DNA from: Micrococcus porci
Lineage (GTDB): Bacteria > Actinomycetota > Actinomycetes > Actinomycetales > Micrococcaceae
Direction of reading: 5' to 3'
Length of the DNA: 64,000 nucleotides
NCBI RefSeq assembly: GCF_020097155.1
Contig: NZ_CP083691.1
Coordinates: 992,001 to 1,056,000 of the forward strand
Below the pieces are notes generated by a model, which did no database searches, was not told the DNA's origin, and worked only from the letters and a program-made list of their open reading frames with translations. Within the stretch, counting starts at the first letter, position 1. Each line of letters opens with the position of its first letter. Below are positions 23,853 to 31,321 of this stretch, piece after piece. A program made the translations under genes and the position numbers.

Positions 23853-26110
23853 CGGGTGAGCACGCCGCTCTCGAACTTCGCGGCGTTCTCCGCGCTGGAG
23901 AACGCGGTCTCGCCGGCGGCCGGGCCGAGGCTCGAGGTCGGGGTGCCGCCGTTGCGGTCGATGTCCTCCGGCCGGTAGAACCGGCCGTCCGGGTGGTCGC
24001 CCTCGAGGGCCGGGTCCTCGGACTGCGGGCCGTCGAACTCCGGCAGCTCCCCGGGGACGAAGGTGCGCTTGGCCATGTCGTTCCACTCGAGCCACGTGCC
24101 GCCGTTGACGGTGGCGCCGTAGAACTCCTTCTGCACCACGCCGTTGATGGTCTCGCCGCGCATGGTCTTCTGGCTGGTGTAGCGGCCGGCCCAGACGGCC
24201 GTGGCCAGCTCGGTGGTGTAGCCGATGAACCACGTGGAGGACATGTTGTTGTTCGTGCCCGTCTTGCCGGCGAACTCGTAGCCGGTGCCGTCCGGGGCGA
24301 TGTTGTGCGCGGCGATGTGCCGGAGCAGCGGGGTCACCTCGGCCACCTGAGCCGGGTCCAGGACCTGACGGCACTCGGGGGCGGGGACCGTGTACTGGTT
24401 GCCGGTGGTGTCCGTGACCTCGGTGATGGCGCGCGGCTTGCAGTACTTGCCGTTCGCGGCGAGGGTCGCGTAGGCGCCGGCCATGGTCATCGGGGAGACG
24501 TCGTCCTTGCCGAGCACGAAGGAGGGCTCGGCCGGGCTCAGCGGGGCGCCGTCCCTGGCGGTGACGATGCCGACCTGCGTGAGCGTGTTGACGATGTCGC
24601 AGAGGTCCATCTGGTAGGCCAGGGCCACGGTCGGCGTGTTGACCGACCAGAAGATGCCCTCGTCGATGCGGTCGCGCTTCTTCATGCCGTCGATGACGTT
24701 GTTCAGCTGCCAGCCCTGCGTGCCGCCGCCGGCGGTGGTGTAGCCGCCGGGCAGGCAGGAGGCCTGGAAGCGGGCGTCCGGCGGGTAGCGGTCCTTGGAG
24801 CCGTCCACGGAGTCGATCAACTTGCCCCCGTTGCGCAGCCAGGTCAGGCCGATGAACGGCTTGAAGGTGGAGCCCGCGGCGAAGCCCGTGCCGCCGCCCC
24901 ACTTGGCGTCCACGTTGAGGTTCAGGGTCGTCTTGCCGAGCTCGTCCTGGATGGAGTACTCGGTGTTCTGCGCCATCGTGACGATGTCGCCGGAGCCGGG
25001 GCGCAGGGAGATCAGCGAGTGGCCGGCACCGAGGGACTCGTTGTTCGGGATCACGCGGCGGGTGAGCTCCTCCGCCTTCTTCTGCAGGTTCGAGTCGATC
25101 GTCGTGCGGATGGTCAGGCCGCCGCGGTCCAGCAGGGCCTGGCGGGAGGCCGTGTCCGGGCCGAAGGTCGGGTCGGCCAGGATCTGGCGCTCCACGTAGT
25201 CGCAGAAGTACGCGCCGAAGGCGGCGCTCAGGCAGCCGGTGGACTGCCCCTTCATGGTGTAGGTGAGGGGCTGGGCGACCGCGTGGTCGTGCTCCTCCTG
25301 GGAGATGTACCCGTTCTTGAGCATGGCCTTGAGCACCGTGTTGCGGCGTGCCGTGGTGCCCTCCGGGTTGCGGGCGGGGTTGAAGCGGGTGGGGGACTGC
25401 ACCATGCCGGCCAGGGTGGCGGCCTCCCACAGCTCCAGGTCCTTGGCGGGCTTGCCGAACACGTACTGGGAGGCGGCCTCGATGCCGTAGGCGCGGCCCT
25501 GGAACAGCACGAGGTTCAGGTAGCCCTCGAGGATCTGGTCCTTGGACATCTGCTTCTCGACGGCCACCGCGAGCTTGATCTCCTTGACCTTGTCCGAGGC
25601 CTGCTTGGTGCCGGAGAGGGTCAGGCGGGAGTCGCCGCGGACCTGCTGCGAGTTGATCAGCATGTTGTTGACGAACTGCTGGGTCAGCGTGGAGGCACCC
25701 TGCGTCGACGACGAGGACACGTTGTTCACCATCGCGCGGACCAGGCCCTTCGCGTCCACGCCGTCGTGCTGGTAGAAGCGCTCGTCCTCGATGGCGACGA
25801 TCGCGTTGCGCATGTACGGGGAGATCTGGTCCAGGGGCACCGGCTGGCGGTTCTCCTGGAAGAACGTCGCGATCAGCTCGCCGTCCGCCGAGTAGATCTT
25901 CGACGGCATGGACACGGGCTCCGCCGGCAGCTGGTCCGGCAGCTCGTCCAGCATGTCCCGGCCGGAGGCGAAGACGATGCCGGTGGCGCCGGCGGCGGGC
26001 ATCATCAGCCCTGCGACGAGGAGGCCGGCGAGGGCCGAGAGGCCCAGGAAGGACAGCAGCCGCCCCAGGGCGGAGGAGCGCGCGGGGAGGCGTGACGAGC
26101 GGGAGGCCAT
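23849..26110 (-). CDS. Bifunctional penicillin-binding protein (PonA2 type)
   Basis: A class A penicillin-binding protein of 753 residues that polymerises and cross-links peptidoglycan. It has a cytoplasmic/membrane segment (residues 18-45) and a transglycosylase domain with AIEDERFYQHDGVD and QGASTLTQQFVNN. The transpeptidase domain shows the catalytic STFK (GFAAGSTFKPF), SVN (IFWSVNTPTV) and KTG (FAGKTGTNNN). There is no C-terminal PASTA domain, which mycobacterial PonA2 carries. A -10-like TACACT ends seven bases before the ATG, giving a leaderless message. The metallophosphoesterase gene overlaps its end. Confidence 0.95.
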   Translation of the reverse strand: MASRSSRLPARSSALGRLLSFLGLSALAGLLVAGLMMPAAGATGIVFASGRDMLDELPDQLPAEPVSMPSKIYSADGELIATFFQENRQPVPLDQISPYMRNAIVAIEDERFYQHDGVDAKGLVRAMVNNVSSSSTQGASTLTQQFVNNMLINSQQVRGDSRLTLSGTKQASDKVKEIKLAVAVEKQMSKDQILEGYLNLVLFQGRAYGIEAASQYVFGKPAKDLELWEAATLAGMVQSPTRFNPARNPEGTTARRNTVLKAMLKNGYISQEEHDHAVAQPLTYTMKGQSTGCLSAAFGAYFCDYVERQILADPTFGPDTASRQALLDRGGLTIRTTIDSNLQKKAEELTRRVIPNNESLGAGHSLISLRPGSGDIVTMAQNTEYSIQDELGKTTLNLNVDAKWGGGTGFAAGSTFKPFIGLTWLRNGGKLIDSVDGSKDRYPPDARFQASCLPGGYTTAGGGTQGWQLNNVIDGMKKRDRIDEGIFWSVNTPTVALAYQMDLCDIVNTLTQVGIVTARDGAPLSPAEPSFVLGKDDVSPMTMAGAYATLAANGKYCKPRAITEVTDTTGNQYTVPAPECRQVLDPAQVAEVTPLLRHIAAHNIAPDGTGYEFAGKTGTNNNMSSTWFIGYTTELATAVWAGRYTSQKTMRGETINGVVQKEFYGATVNGGTWLEWNDMAKRTFVPGELPEFDGPQSEDPALEGDHPDGRFYRPEDIDRNGGTPTSSLGPAAGETAFSSAENAAKFESGVLTR

Positions 26111-26164
26111 GGCGGGAAGTGTATCGCCCGTCCCTGGGACGGAGCCCCTCGCTAGGCTGGCCCC

Positions 26165-26332
26165 ATGACTCAGCGCATCCAGTGGGAGTACGCCACCATC
26201 CCCCTCCTCATCCACGCGACCAAGCAGATCCTCGACCAGTGGGGCGAGGACGGCTGGGAGCTCGTCACCGTGATCCCCGGCCCGGAGGGTGCCAACCCGG
26301 TGGCCTACCTCAAGCGCCCGAAGGACGCGTGA
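26165..26332 (+). CDS. DUF4177 small protein
   Basis: A 55-residue protein of the DUF4177 family (IQWEYATIPLLIHATKQILD, then GEDGWELVTVIPGPEG). The function is unknown; it is regularly found beside the RidA and crp genes in actinobacteria. It starts six bases after a -10-like TAGGCT (leaderless) and is divergent from the penicillin-binding protein gene, with 54 bases between the two start codons. Its stop overlaps a possible GTG start of the next gene. Confidence 0.88.
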   Translation: MTQRIQWEYATIPLLIHATKQILDQWGEDGWELVTVIPGPEGANPVAYLKRPKDA

Positions 26333-26334
26333 GC

Positions 26335-26820
26335 ATGGCCGGGCAGAACGCCTGGGGGGGCGGCCCCGCGGCCGAGCGCCTCGCCGCGCTCGGGATCGAG
26401 CGTCCGGCCGTCGCCGCCCCGGTGGGCTCCTACGTGCCCGCCGTGCGGGACGGGGACCTCGTCCTGACCTCCGGGCAGCTGCCGTTCGTGGCCGGCGCCC
26501 TGCCGCGCACGGGCAAGGTCGGCGCCGAGGTCACGCTGGAACAGGCGCAGGAGCTGGCCCGCACCGCCGCGGTGAACGCCGTGGCCGCCGTGCACGAGCT
26601 CGTGGGCGACCTCGAGGCGGTCGTGCAGGTGGTCAAGGTGGTCGGGTTCGTCGCCTCCGCCCCCGACTTCACGGCCCAGCCGGCCGTCGTCAACGGCGCC
26701 TCGGACGTGCTCGCAGAGATCTTCGGCGAGGCGGGCCGCCACGCGCGCTCCGCCGTCGGGGTGGCCGTGCTGCCCCTGGACTCGCCGGTCGAGGTGGAGA
26801 TCACCGTCCGTGTCCGCTGA
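26335..26820 (+). CDS. RidA family protein
   Basis: A 161-residue member of the RidA/YjgF/UK114 family. Related proteins hydrolyse reactive enamine/imine intermediates made by PLP enzymes. Seen are GSYVPAVRDGDLVLTSGQLP and the trimer-forming core, but the Arg of the classic RidA active site is not obvious, so it may belong to one of the Rid subfamilies of unknown activity. The ATG is used here; a GTG two codons earlier (26,329) overlaps the previous stop and is an equal candidate. The next gene overlaps by 11 bases. Confidence 0.88.
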   Translation: MAGQNAWGGGPAAERLAALGIERPAVAAPVGSYVPAVRDGDLVLTSGQLPFVAGALPRTGKVGAEVTLEQAQELARTAAVNAVAAVHELVGDLEAVVQVVKVVGFVASAPDFTAQPAVVNGASDVLAEIFGEAGRHARSAVGVAVLPLDSPVEVEITVRVR

Positions 26821-27727
26821 ACCGGACGCCCCCCGCGTCCGCGTCCCCGGGCACGAGGAGGAGCTGACCCGCCAGTGGCTGGCCCAGCGCCACCGCCAGG
26901 TCCGCCCCGCCCGTCCCGCCTCCGCGGTGGTGCTGGTGCGGGACGGTGCCGACGGCGTCGAGGTGCTGCTGCGCCACCGGTCCGGCCGCACCCCGCTCGG
27001 CCGGATCGGCCTCCCCGGCGGCTCCCTCGTGGACTCCGACGCCGACCCCTGCACCTGGTACGGCCCCGCCCCCGACGAGTGGGCGCGTGCGCTGGGCCTG
27101 GCGGACCGCCGCCGGGTGCGCCAGCACGTGGTGGCCGCCGTGCGCGAGCTCTTCGAGGAGTCCGGCGTGCTGCTGGCCGGACCGGCGGACATGGACCTCG
27201 TCCAGGACGCCCGCGGGGAGACCTGGGGCGCCAGCCGCTCGTCCCTCGAGGAGGGGGACGAGTCCCTGCCGCGCCTGCTCGGCGACCGCGGCCTGGGGCT
27301 CCGTACGGACCTGCTCCGCGGCGTCGGTCGCTGGCTCTCCGCCCCGCACAGCCCGCGCCGCTTCGACACCGTGGTCTTCGCCGCCGCCCTGCCCCCGCAG
27401 CAGGAGCTCGTGCACCGCCCGGAGGGGCCGGTGCTGCAGGGGTGGTTCTCCGCGCGGCGGCTCCTCTCCGAGCCGGCCGCCCTGCCCGGGCCCGACGGCT
27501 GGCTGGGGGAGTCCGGCGTCGTCGCGCTGGAGGAGGTGTCCACGCCGATGACCCAGCTGGTGCTGCGCCGCGTGGCCGAGCACCGCACCGCCGCCGGGTT
27601 CCTGCTGTCCCCCGCCGGCTGCCGCGGCCCCGTGCCCGTGGTGAAGCTGCGGACCGAGGCCGAGCACGACGACCTCGCCACCGGCACGCTCTACACCGTC
27701 GCCGAGCGCGTGGACCCGGTCGGCTGA
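26810..27727 (+). CDS. Nudix hydrolase with a long insertion in the Nudix box
   Basis: A 305-residue Nudix family hydrolase. The core reads VVLVRDGADGVEVLLRHRSG and IGLPGGSLVDSD, and the metal-binding end of the box is AAVRELFEESGVLL. About 40 residues (WYGPAPDEWARALGLADRR and flanks) separate the Gly part from the REL-EESG part, whereas the standard box has a fixed 23-residue length. Similar insertions are known in the NUDT19/NUDT7 class, which act on CoA derivatives. The GTG start overlaps the RidA gene. As I recall, M. tuberculosis has a beta-lactamase-like gene (Rv3677c) here instead. The substrate is not known. Confidence 0.85.
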   Translation: MSAEPDAPRVRVPGHEEELTRQWLAQRHRQVRPARPASAVVLVRDGADGVEVLLRHRSGRTPLGRIGLPGGSLVDSDADPCTWYGPAPDEWARALGLADRRRVRQHVVAAVRELFEESGVLLAGPADMDLVQDARGETWGASRSSLEEGDESLPRLLGDRGLGLRTDLLRGVGRWLSAPHSPRRFDTVVFAAALPPQQELVHRPEGPVLQGWFSARRLLSEPAALPGPDGWLGESGVVALEEVSTPMTQLVLRRVAEHRTAAGFLLSPAGCRGPVPVVKLRTEAEHDDLATGTLYTVAERVDPVG

Positions 27728-27768
27728 CCGGCCCGCCGCCGACCGAGGAGGTCCGACGAGGTCCGCGG

Positions 27769-27809
27769 ACGACGACGGCCCGCCCCCTGCCGGAGCGGGC
27801 CGTCGTCGT
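27769..27809. terminator. Bidirectional stem-loop terminator between Nudix gene and crp
   Basis: A perfect 15-bp stem (ACGACGACGGCCCGC / GCGGGCCGTCGTCGT) with an 11-nt loop, between the 3' ends of the converging Nudix and crp genes. Confidence 0.8.
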
Positions 27810-27817
27810 GGCGGGGG

Positions 27818-28495
27818 TCAGCGGGAGCGCTGGCGCAGGCGCTGCAGGTCGAGGATGACCACGGCGCGGTTCTCCAGGCGGATCCAGCCGCGCTGCACGA
27901 ACTCGGCCAGGGCCTTGTTCACGGTCTCGCGGGAGGCGCCGACGAGCTGGGCGAGCTCCTCCTGGGTGAGGTCGTGGGCCACGAGGAGGCCGTCGGCGGC
28001 GGGGCGGCCGAAGCGGTCGGCGAGGTCCAGCAGGGCCTTGGCCACGCGGCCGGGGACGTCCGAGAAGACGAGGTCCGCCAGGGACTCGTTGGTCTTGGAC
28101 AGGCGCTGGGCGAGGGCCTGGAGCAGCTGCAGGGACACGTCCGGGGAGGAGGCGATGGCGCGGCGCAGGTTCTCGTGGCGCAGGCCGGCCAGGCGCGCGG
28201 CGGAGACGGCCGTGGCGGTGGCGGAGCGGGGCGCCGGGTTGAAGAGCGCCATCTCGCCGAAGATCTCGCCCGGTCCGAGCACGGCGACGAGGTTCTCGCG
28301 GCCGTCGGACGCGGTGCGGCCCAGCTTGATCTTGCCGGACATGATCACGTAGAGCTGGTCGCCCTGATCGCCCTCGTGGAAGGCGGAGGCGCCGCGGGAG
28401 AGCTCCACCTCGGTGAGCTCGGAGGTGAGGATGGAGAACACCTCGTCGTCCAGGTTGGTGAAGAGCGGGGCCTTCCTGAGAACCTCGAGATCCAT
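27818..28495 (-). CDS. crp: Crp/Fnr family regulator (GlxR/Crp)
   Basis: A 225-residue cAMP-receptor-type regulator, the actinobacterial Crp/GlxR orthologue. The cyclic-nucleotide-binding domain spans about residues 10-120, with the phosphate-binding GEIFGEMALFNPAPRSATATA. The C-terminal winged helix (about 165-215) has LTQEELAQLVGASRETVNKALAEF as helix-turn-helix. Known orthologues bind TGTGA-N6-TCACA and control carbon and energy genes globally. A site of this form is seen at 42,655 and a weaker one near acs at 33,318. The gene is divergent from cvpA. Confidence 0.94.
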   Translation of the reverse strand: MDLEVLRKAPLFTNLDDEVFSILTSELTEVELSRGASAFHEGDQGDQLYVIMSGKIKLGRTASDGRENLVAVLGPGEIFGEMALFNPAPRSATATAVSAARLAGLRHENLRRAIASSPDVSLQLLQALAQRLSKTNESLADLVFSDVPGRVAKALLDLADRFGRPAADGLLVAHDLTQEELAQLVGASRETVNKALAEFVQRGWIRLENRAVVILDLQRLRQRSR

Positions 28496-28686
28496 GCGTG
28501 CGCGTCCCTTCTGCGATACCGCGAGCCGCGGGCGCGGCGCGCCCGGGATGTCGGTGCCATTGTGCCCCATCGCACTGTCCCTGCCGAGTCGCGGCGGTCT
28601 CCGAGCCTGCGTCCAGGCGGGCTGGTTAGCGTGGGGGTCCACGCGCCACCCGGCCCCCCGGCCGGCCCGCGGGAAGGAGACCGACC

Positions 28687-29256
28687 ATGACCACCGCCCC
28701 CACCTGGATCGACGCCGTCCTGGCCCTCGTGCTGCTCCTGGCCCTGGCCTCGGGGCTGCGGCGCGGGCTCGCGCTGACGCTCGGCTCGGCGCTGGGGCTG
28801 CTGGCCGGCGTCGCGGCGGCGGTGCTGTTCGCCGTCCCCCTGGGCGGGCTGGTGCCGGACCCCGCGTGGCGGCCGCTCGCCGTCGTGGCGGCCGGCGTGC
28901 TCCTGGTGGTCCTCGGGCAGGGGATCGGGCTGCGGATCGGCGCGGCCGTGCGTCGGGCCCTCGGCCGCGGCGCCCTGTCGCGGGCCGACGGGCTGCTCGG
29001 CGGCGTGGCCGGCCTGGCGGTCGCCGCCGTCGTGATCGCGCTGGCGGCGCCCGTGGCACGGCCCCTGCTTCCGGCCGACGCGGCGGACGAGGCCGGCCGT
29101 TCCCGCGTGGTGGCCGCGGCGGAGCACCTGACGCCCGAGCCGGTGCGCCAGGCCGCCGCCGACCTCGGGACCCAGGCGCGCCTGTTCGTCGCCGAGGCGA
29201 TCGCCCCCGTGCTCCCCGAGCCGGGCCTGGGCGGGCGGGAGGCCGTGCGCGCCTGA
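28687..29256 (+). CDS. CvpA family membrane protein
   Basis: A 189-residue protein with four membrane helices in the CvpA pattern (TWIDAVLALVLLLALASGLRRG at the start). It occupies the position of M. tuberculosis Rv3671c (MarP), a CvpA-type membrane domain fused to a serine protease. Here the protease part is absent: the frame ends after a short soluble tail (GREAVRA) and no protease motif follows. The role is unknown. GAAGGAG lies before the ATG, and a -10-like TAGCGT is about 60 bases upstream. Confidence 0.82.
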   Translation: MTTAPTWIDAVLALVLLLALASGLRRGLALTLGSALGLLAGVAAAVLFAVPLGGLVPDPAWRPLAVVAAGVLLVVLGQGIGLRIGAAVRRALGRGALSRADGLLGGVAGLAVAAVVIALAAPVARPLLPADAADEAGRSRVVAAAEHLTPEPVRQAAADLGTQARLFVAEAIAPVLPEPGLGGREAVRA

Positions 29257-29415
29257 GCCGCGGCGGGGGCCGCCCGATGTCCGAACCGGGAGGGTTCCAG
29301 CATGTGGACCGTCCGGGCCCACGCGGCGGCACGTGGAGTACGGTGTGCCCTTTCAGACGCACCGGTGGCCGCCGCGCATCCGCGCGCGGAGCCGCGACCC
29401 CCTGGAGGTCCTCCC

Positions 29416-30993
29416 ATGTCCACGTCCACTGGCGCGACGGCGGCACCGTCGCGCACCCGCGAGGAGTTCACCGGCCGGTGGGCCTTCATCCTCGCGGCCA
29501 TCGGCTCCGCGGTGGGCCTCGGCAACATCTGGCGCTTCCCGTACGTCGCCTACGAGCACGGCGGCGGCGCCTTCGTCATCCCCTACCTGGTGGCCCTGCT
29601 GACCGCCGGCATCCCGCTGCTGTTCCTGGACTACGCGATCGGCCACCGCTTCCGCGGCTCCGCCCCCATGGCGTTCCGCCGGATGAGCCGCTGGACCGAG
29701 GCCATCGGCTGGTGGCAGGTGCTGATCTGCGCGGTGATCGGCGTGTACTACGCGGCCATCATCGCCTGGTCGATCATGTACACCTGGTTCTCCCTGGACC
29801 AGCGGTGGGGCGACGACCCCGAGGGCTTCCTCTTCAGCACCTACCTGCAGCAGGTGAAGGACCCGAACCCGTCCTTCGACATCGTGCCCGGCGTGTTCTG
29901 GCCGATGGTCGCCGTGTGGGGGGTGCTGCTGCTCATCATGGGCCTGGGCATCCGCCGCGGCGTGGCCCTGGCCTCCATGATCGGCATCCCGCTGCTCGTG
30001 GTCATGTTCGTGGTGCTGGTGATCATCTCGCTCACCCTGCCCGGCGCCATGCAGGGCCTCGACGCCCTCTTCACCCCGAACTGGGCCGCCCTGAAGGAGC
30101 CCGGGGTGTGGATCGCCGCCTACGGGCAGATCTTCTTCTCCCTGTCCGTGGGCTTCGGCATCATGATCACCTACGCCTCCTACCTGAAGAAGCGCACCAA
30201 CCTCACGGCCTCCGGCCTGGTGGTGGGCTTCTCCAACTCCGGCTTCGAGATCCTCGCCGGCATCGGCGTGTTCTCCGCGCTGGGCTTCATGGCGCAGGCC
30301 TCCGGCGTACAGGTGTCCGAGGTGGCCGGCTCCGGCATCGGCCTGGCGTTCATCGCCTTCCCGACCCTCATCACGCAGGCCCCGGCCGGCGCGCTCATCG
30401 GCGTGCTGTTCTTCGCGTCGTTGGTGATCGCCGGCTTCACCTCGCTGATCTCCATCCTCGAGGTCGTCGTCTCCGCCGTGAAGGACAAGCTCGGCTGGGG
30501 TCGCTGGACCGCCGTGCTCGTCGTCGTCGGGATCTCCGCCGTCATCTCGATCTCGCTGTTCTCCACCACCACCGGCGTGGCCATGCTGGACACCATGGAC
30601 GCGTTCGCGAACAACTTCGGCATCGTGGGCGCCGCCCTCGTGGCCGTGATCGCCGTGATGTGGATCGCCCGGCGCGGCGGCGAACTGGTGGCGCACCTGA
30701 ACTCGGTCTCGTCCTTCCGCGTGGGCCGCGTGTACCGGATCCTCGTGGGCGTGGTGATGCCCGTGCTGCTGGGCTGGATGTGGATCGAGTGGATCCGCGA
30801 GAACGCCGCCACCCCGTACGGCGGCTACCCGACGGACTTCCTGGCGGTCTACGGCTGGGGGCTGGCCATCGGGTCCGTCGTCCTGGCGGTCCTGCTCTCC
30901 CTGATCCCGTGGTCCCACAAGTCCAGCCTGCACGCGGAGGAGTCGGTCAACGAGATCGACCACACCGCCCCCGTCGCCTCGAAGGAGTCCTGA
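29416..30993 (+). CDS. metP: Sodium-dependent transporter, NSS family (MetP-like)
   Basis: A 525-residue neurotransmitter:sodium symporter family member with about 12 membrane helices. Helix 1 carries the sodium- and substrate-binding stretch AAIGSAVGLGNIWRFPY, and helix 6 has YGQIFFSLSVGFGIMITYAS. The following 48-residue MetS-type protein indicates the MetPS system of actinobacteria, which imports methionine and alanine; other hydrophobic amino acids are possible. The ATG at 29,416 has GGAGG nine bases upstream. Confidence 0.93.
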   Translation: MSTSTGATAAPSRTREEFTGRWAFILAAIGSAVGLGNIWRFPYVAYEHGGGAFVIPYLVALLTAGIPLLFLDYAIGHRFRGSAPMAFRRMSRWTEAIGWWQVLICAVIGVYYAAIIAWSIMYTWFSLDQRWGDDPEGFLFSTYLQQVKDPNPSFDIVPGVFWPMVAVWGVLLLIMGLGIRRGVALASMIGIPLLVVMFVVLVIISLTLPGAMQGLDALFTPNWAALKEPGVWIAAYGQIFFSLSVGFGIMITYASYLKKRTNLTASGLVVGFSNSGFEILAGIGVFSALGFMAQASGVQVSEVAGSGIGLAFIAFPTLITQAPAGALIGVLFFASLVIAGFTSLISILEVVVSAVKDKLGWGRWTAVLVVVGISAVISISLFSTTTGVAMLDTMDAFANNFGIVGAALVAVIAVMWIARRGGELVAHLNSVSSFRVGRVYRILVGVVMPVLLGWMWIEWIRENAATPYGGYPTDFLAVYGWGLAIGSVVLAVLLSLIPWSHKSSLHAEESVNEIDHTAPVASKES

Positions 30994-30994
30994 C

Positions 30995-31141
30995 ATGCAC
31001 ACCCCGGCGCTCATCATGATGGTCATCGCCATGCTCACGGTCTGGGGCGGCCTCGTCCTCTCCGCCGTCCACCTGCTGAAGCACCCGGACGAGACCTCCG
31101 GCACGCTCGCGGACGCCGTGGACGTCGACCACACCCTCTGA
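30995..31141 (+). CDS. metS: Small subunit of NSS amino acid importer (MetS family)
   Basis: A 48-residue single-helix protein (MHTPALIMMVIAMLTVWGGL; helix about residues 5-27) with an acidic tail, starting one base after the transporter stop codon. It matches the MetS family of methionine/alanine import small subunits, known in Corynebacterium to be needed for MetP activity. AAGGAG lies about 9 bases before its ATG. A strong terminator follows. Confidence 0.9.
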   Translation: MHTPALIMMVIAMLTVWGGLVLSAVHLLKHPDETSGTLADAVDVDHTL

Positions 31142-31153
31142 GTCCGCGCACCC

Positions 31154-31197
31154 GACGACGACGCCCGCCTCCCGGAAGGGAGGCGGGCGTCGTCGTC
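31154..31197 (+). terminator. Strong stem-loop terminator after metPS
   Basis: A perfect 20-bp stem (begins GACGACGACGCCC) with a GGAA tetraloop, starting 13 bases after the metS stop codon. The stem is symmetrical and could also stop transcription coming from the acs side. Confidence 0.85.
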
Positions 31198-31321
31198 TCA
31201 GCGGTCCCCGTCCCCGTCCCCGTGGTGTTCACGGCTCGCCGCCGGCGACGGCGCCGGTGCGGCGAGTCGTGCACACGACGCGCCGGACGGGGGTGCCCCG
31301 CGCCGGCCGGGGTGCGGGAGC

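Noticed and set aside
28514-28620. Crp self-binding site upstream of crp
   Set aside because: TGCGA and GCACA half-sites are present but the spacing is two bases short of the N6 required.
31201-31225. Three GTCCCC repeats after the metPS terminator
   Set aside because: A very short simple repeat in GC-rich sequence; no function can be supported.
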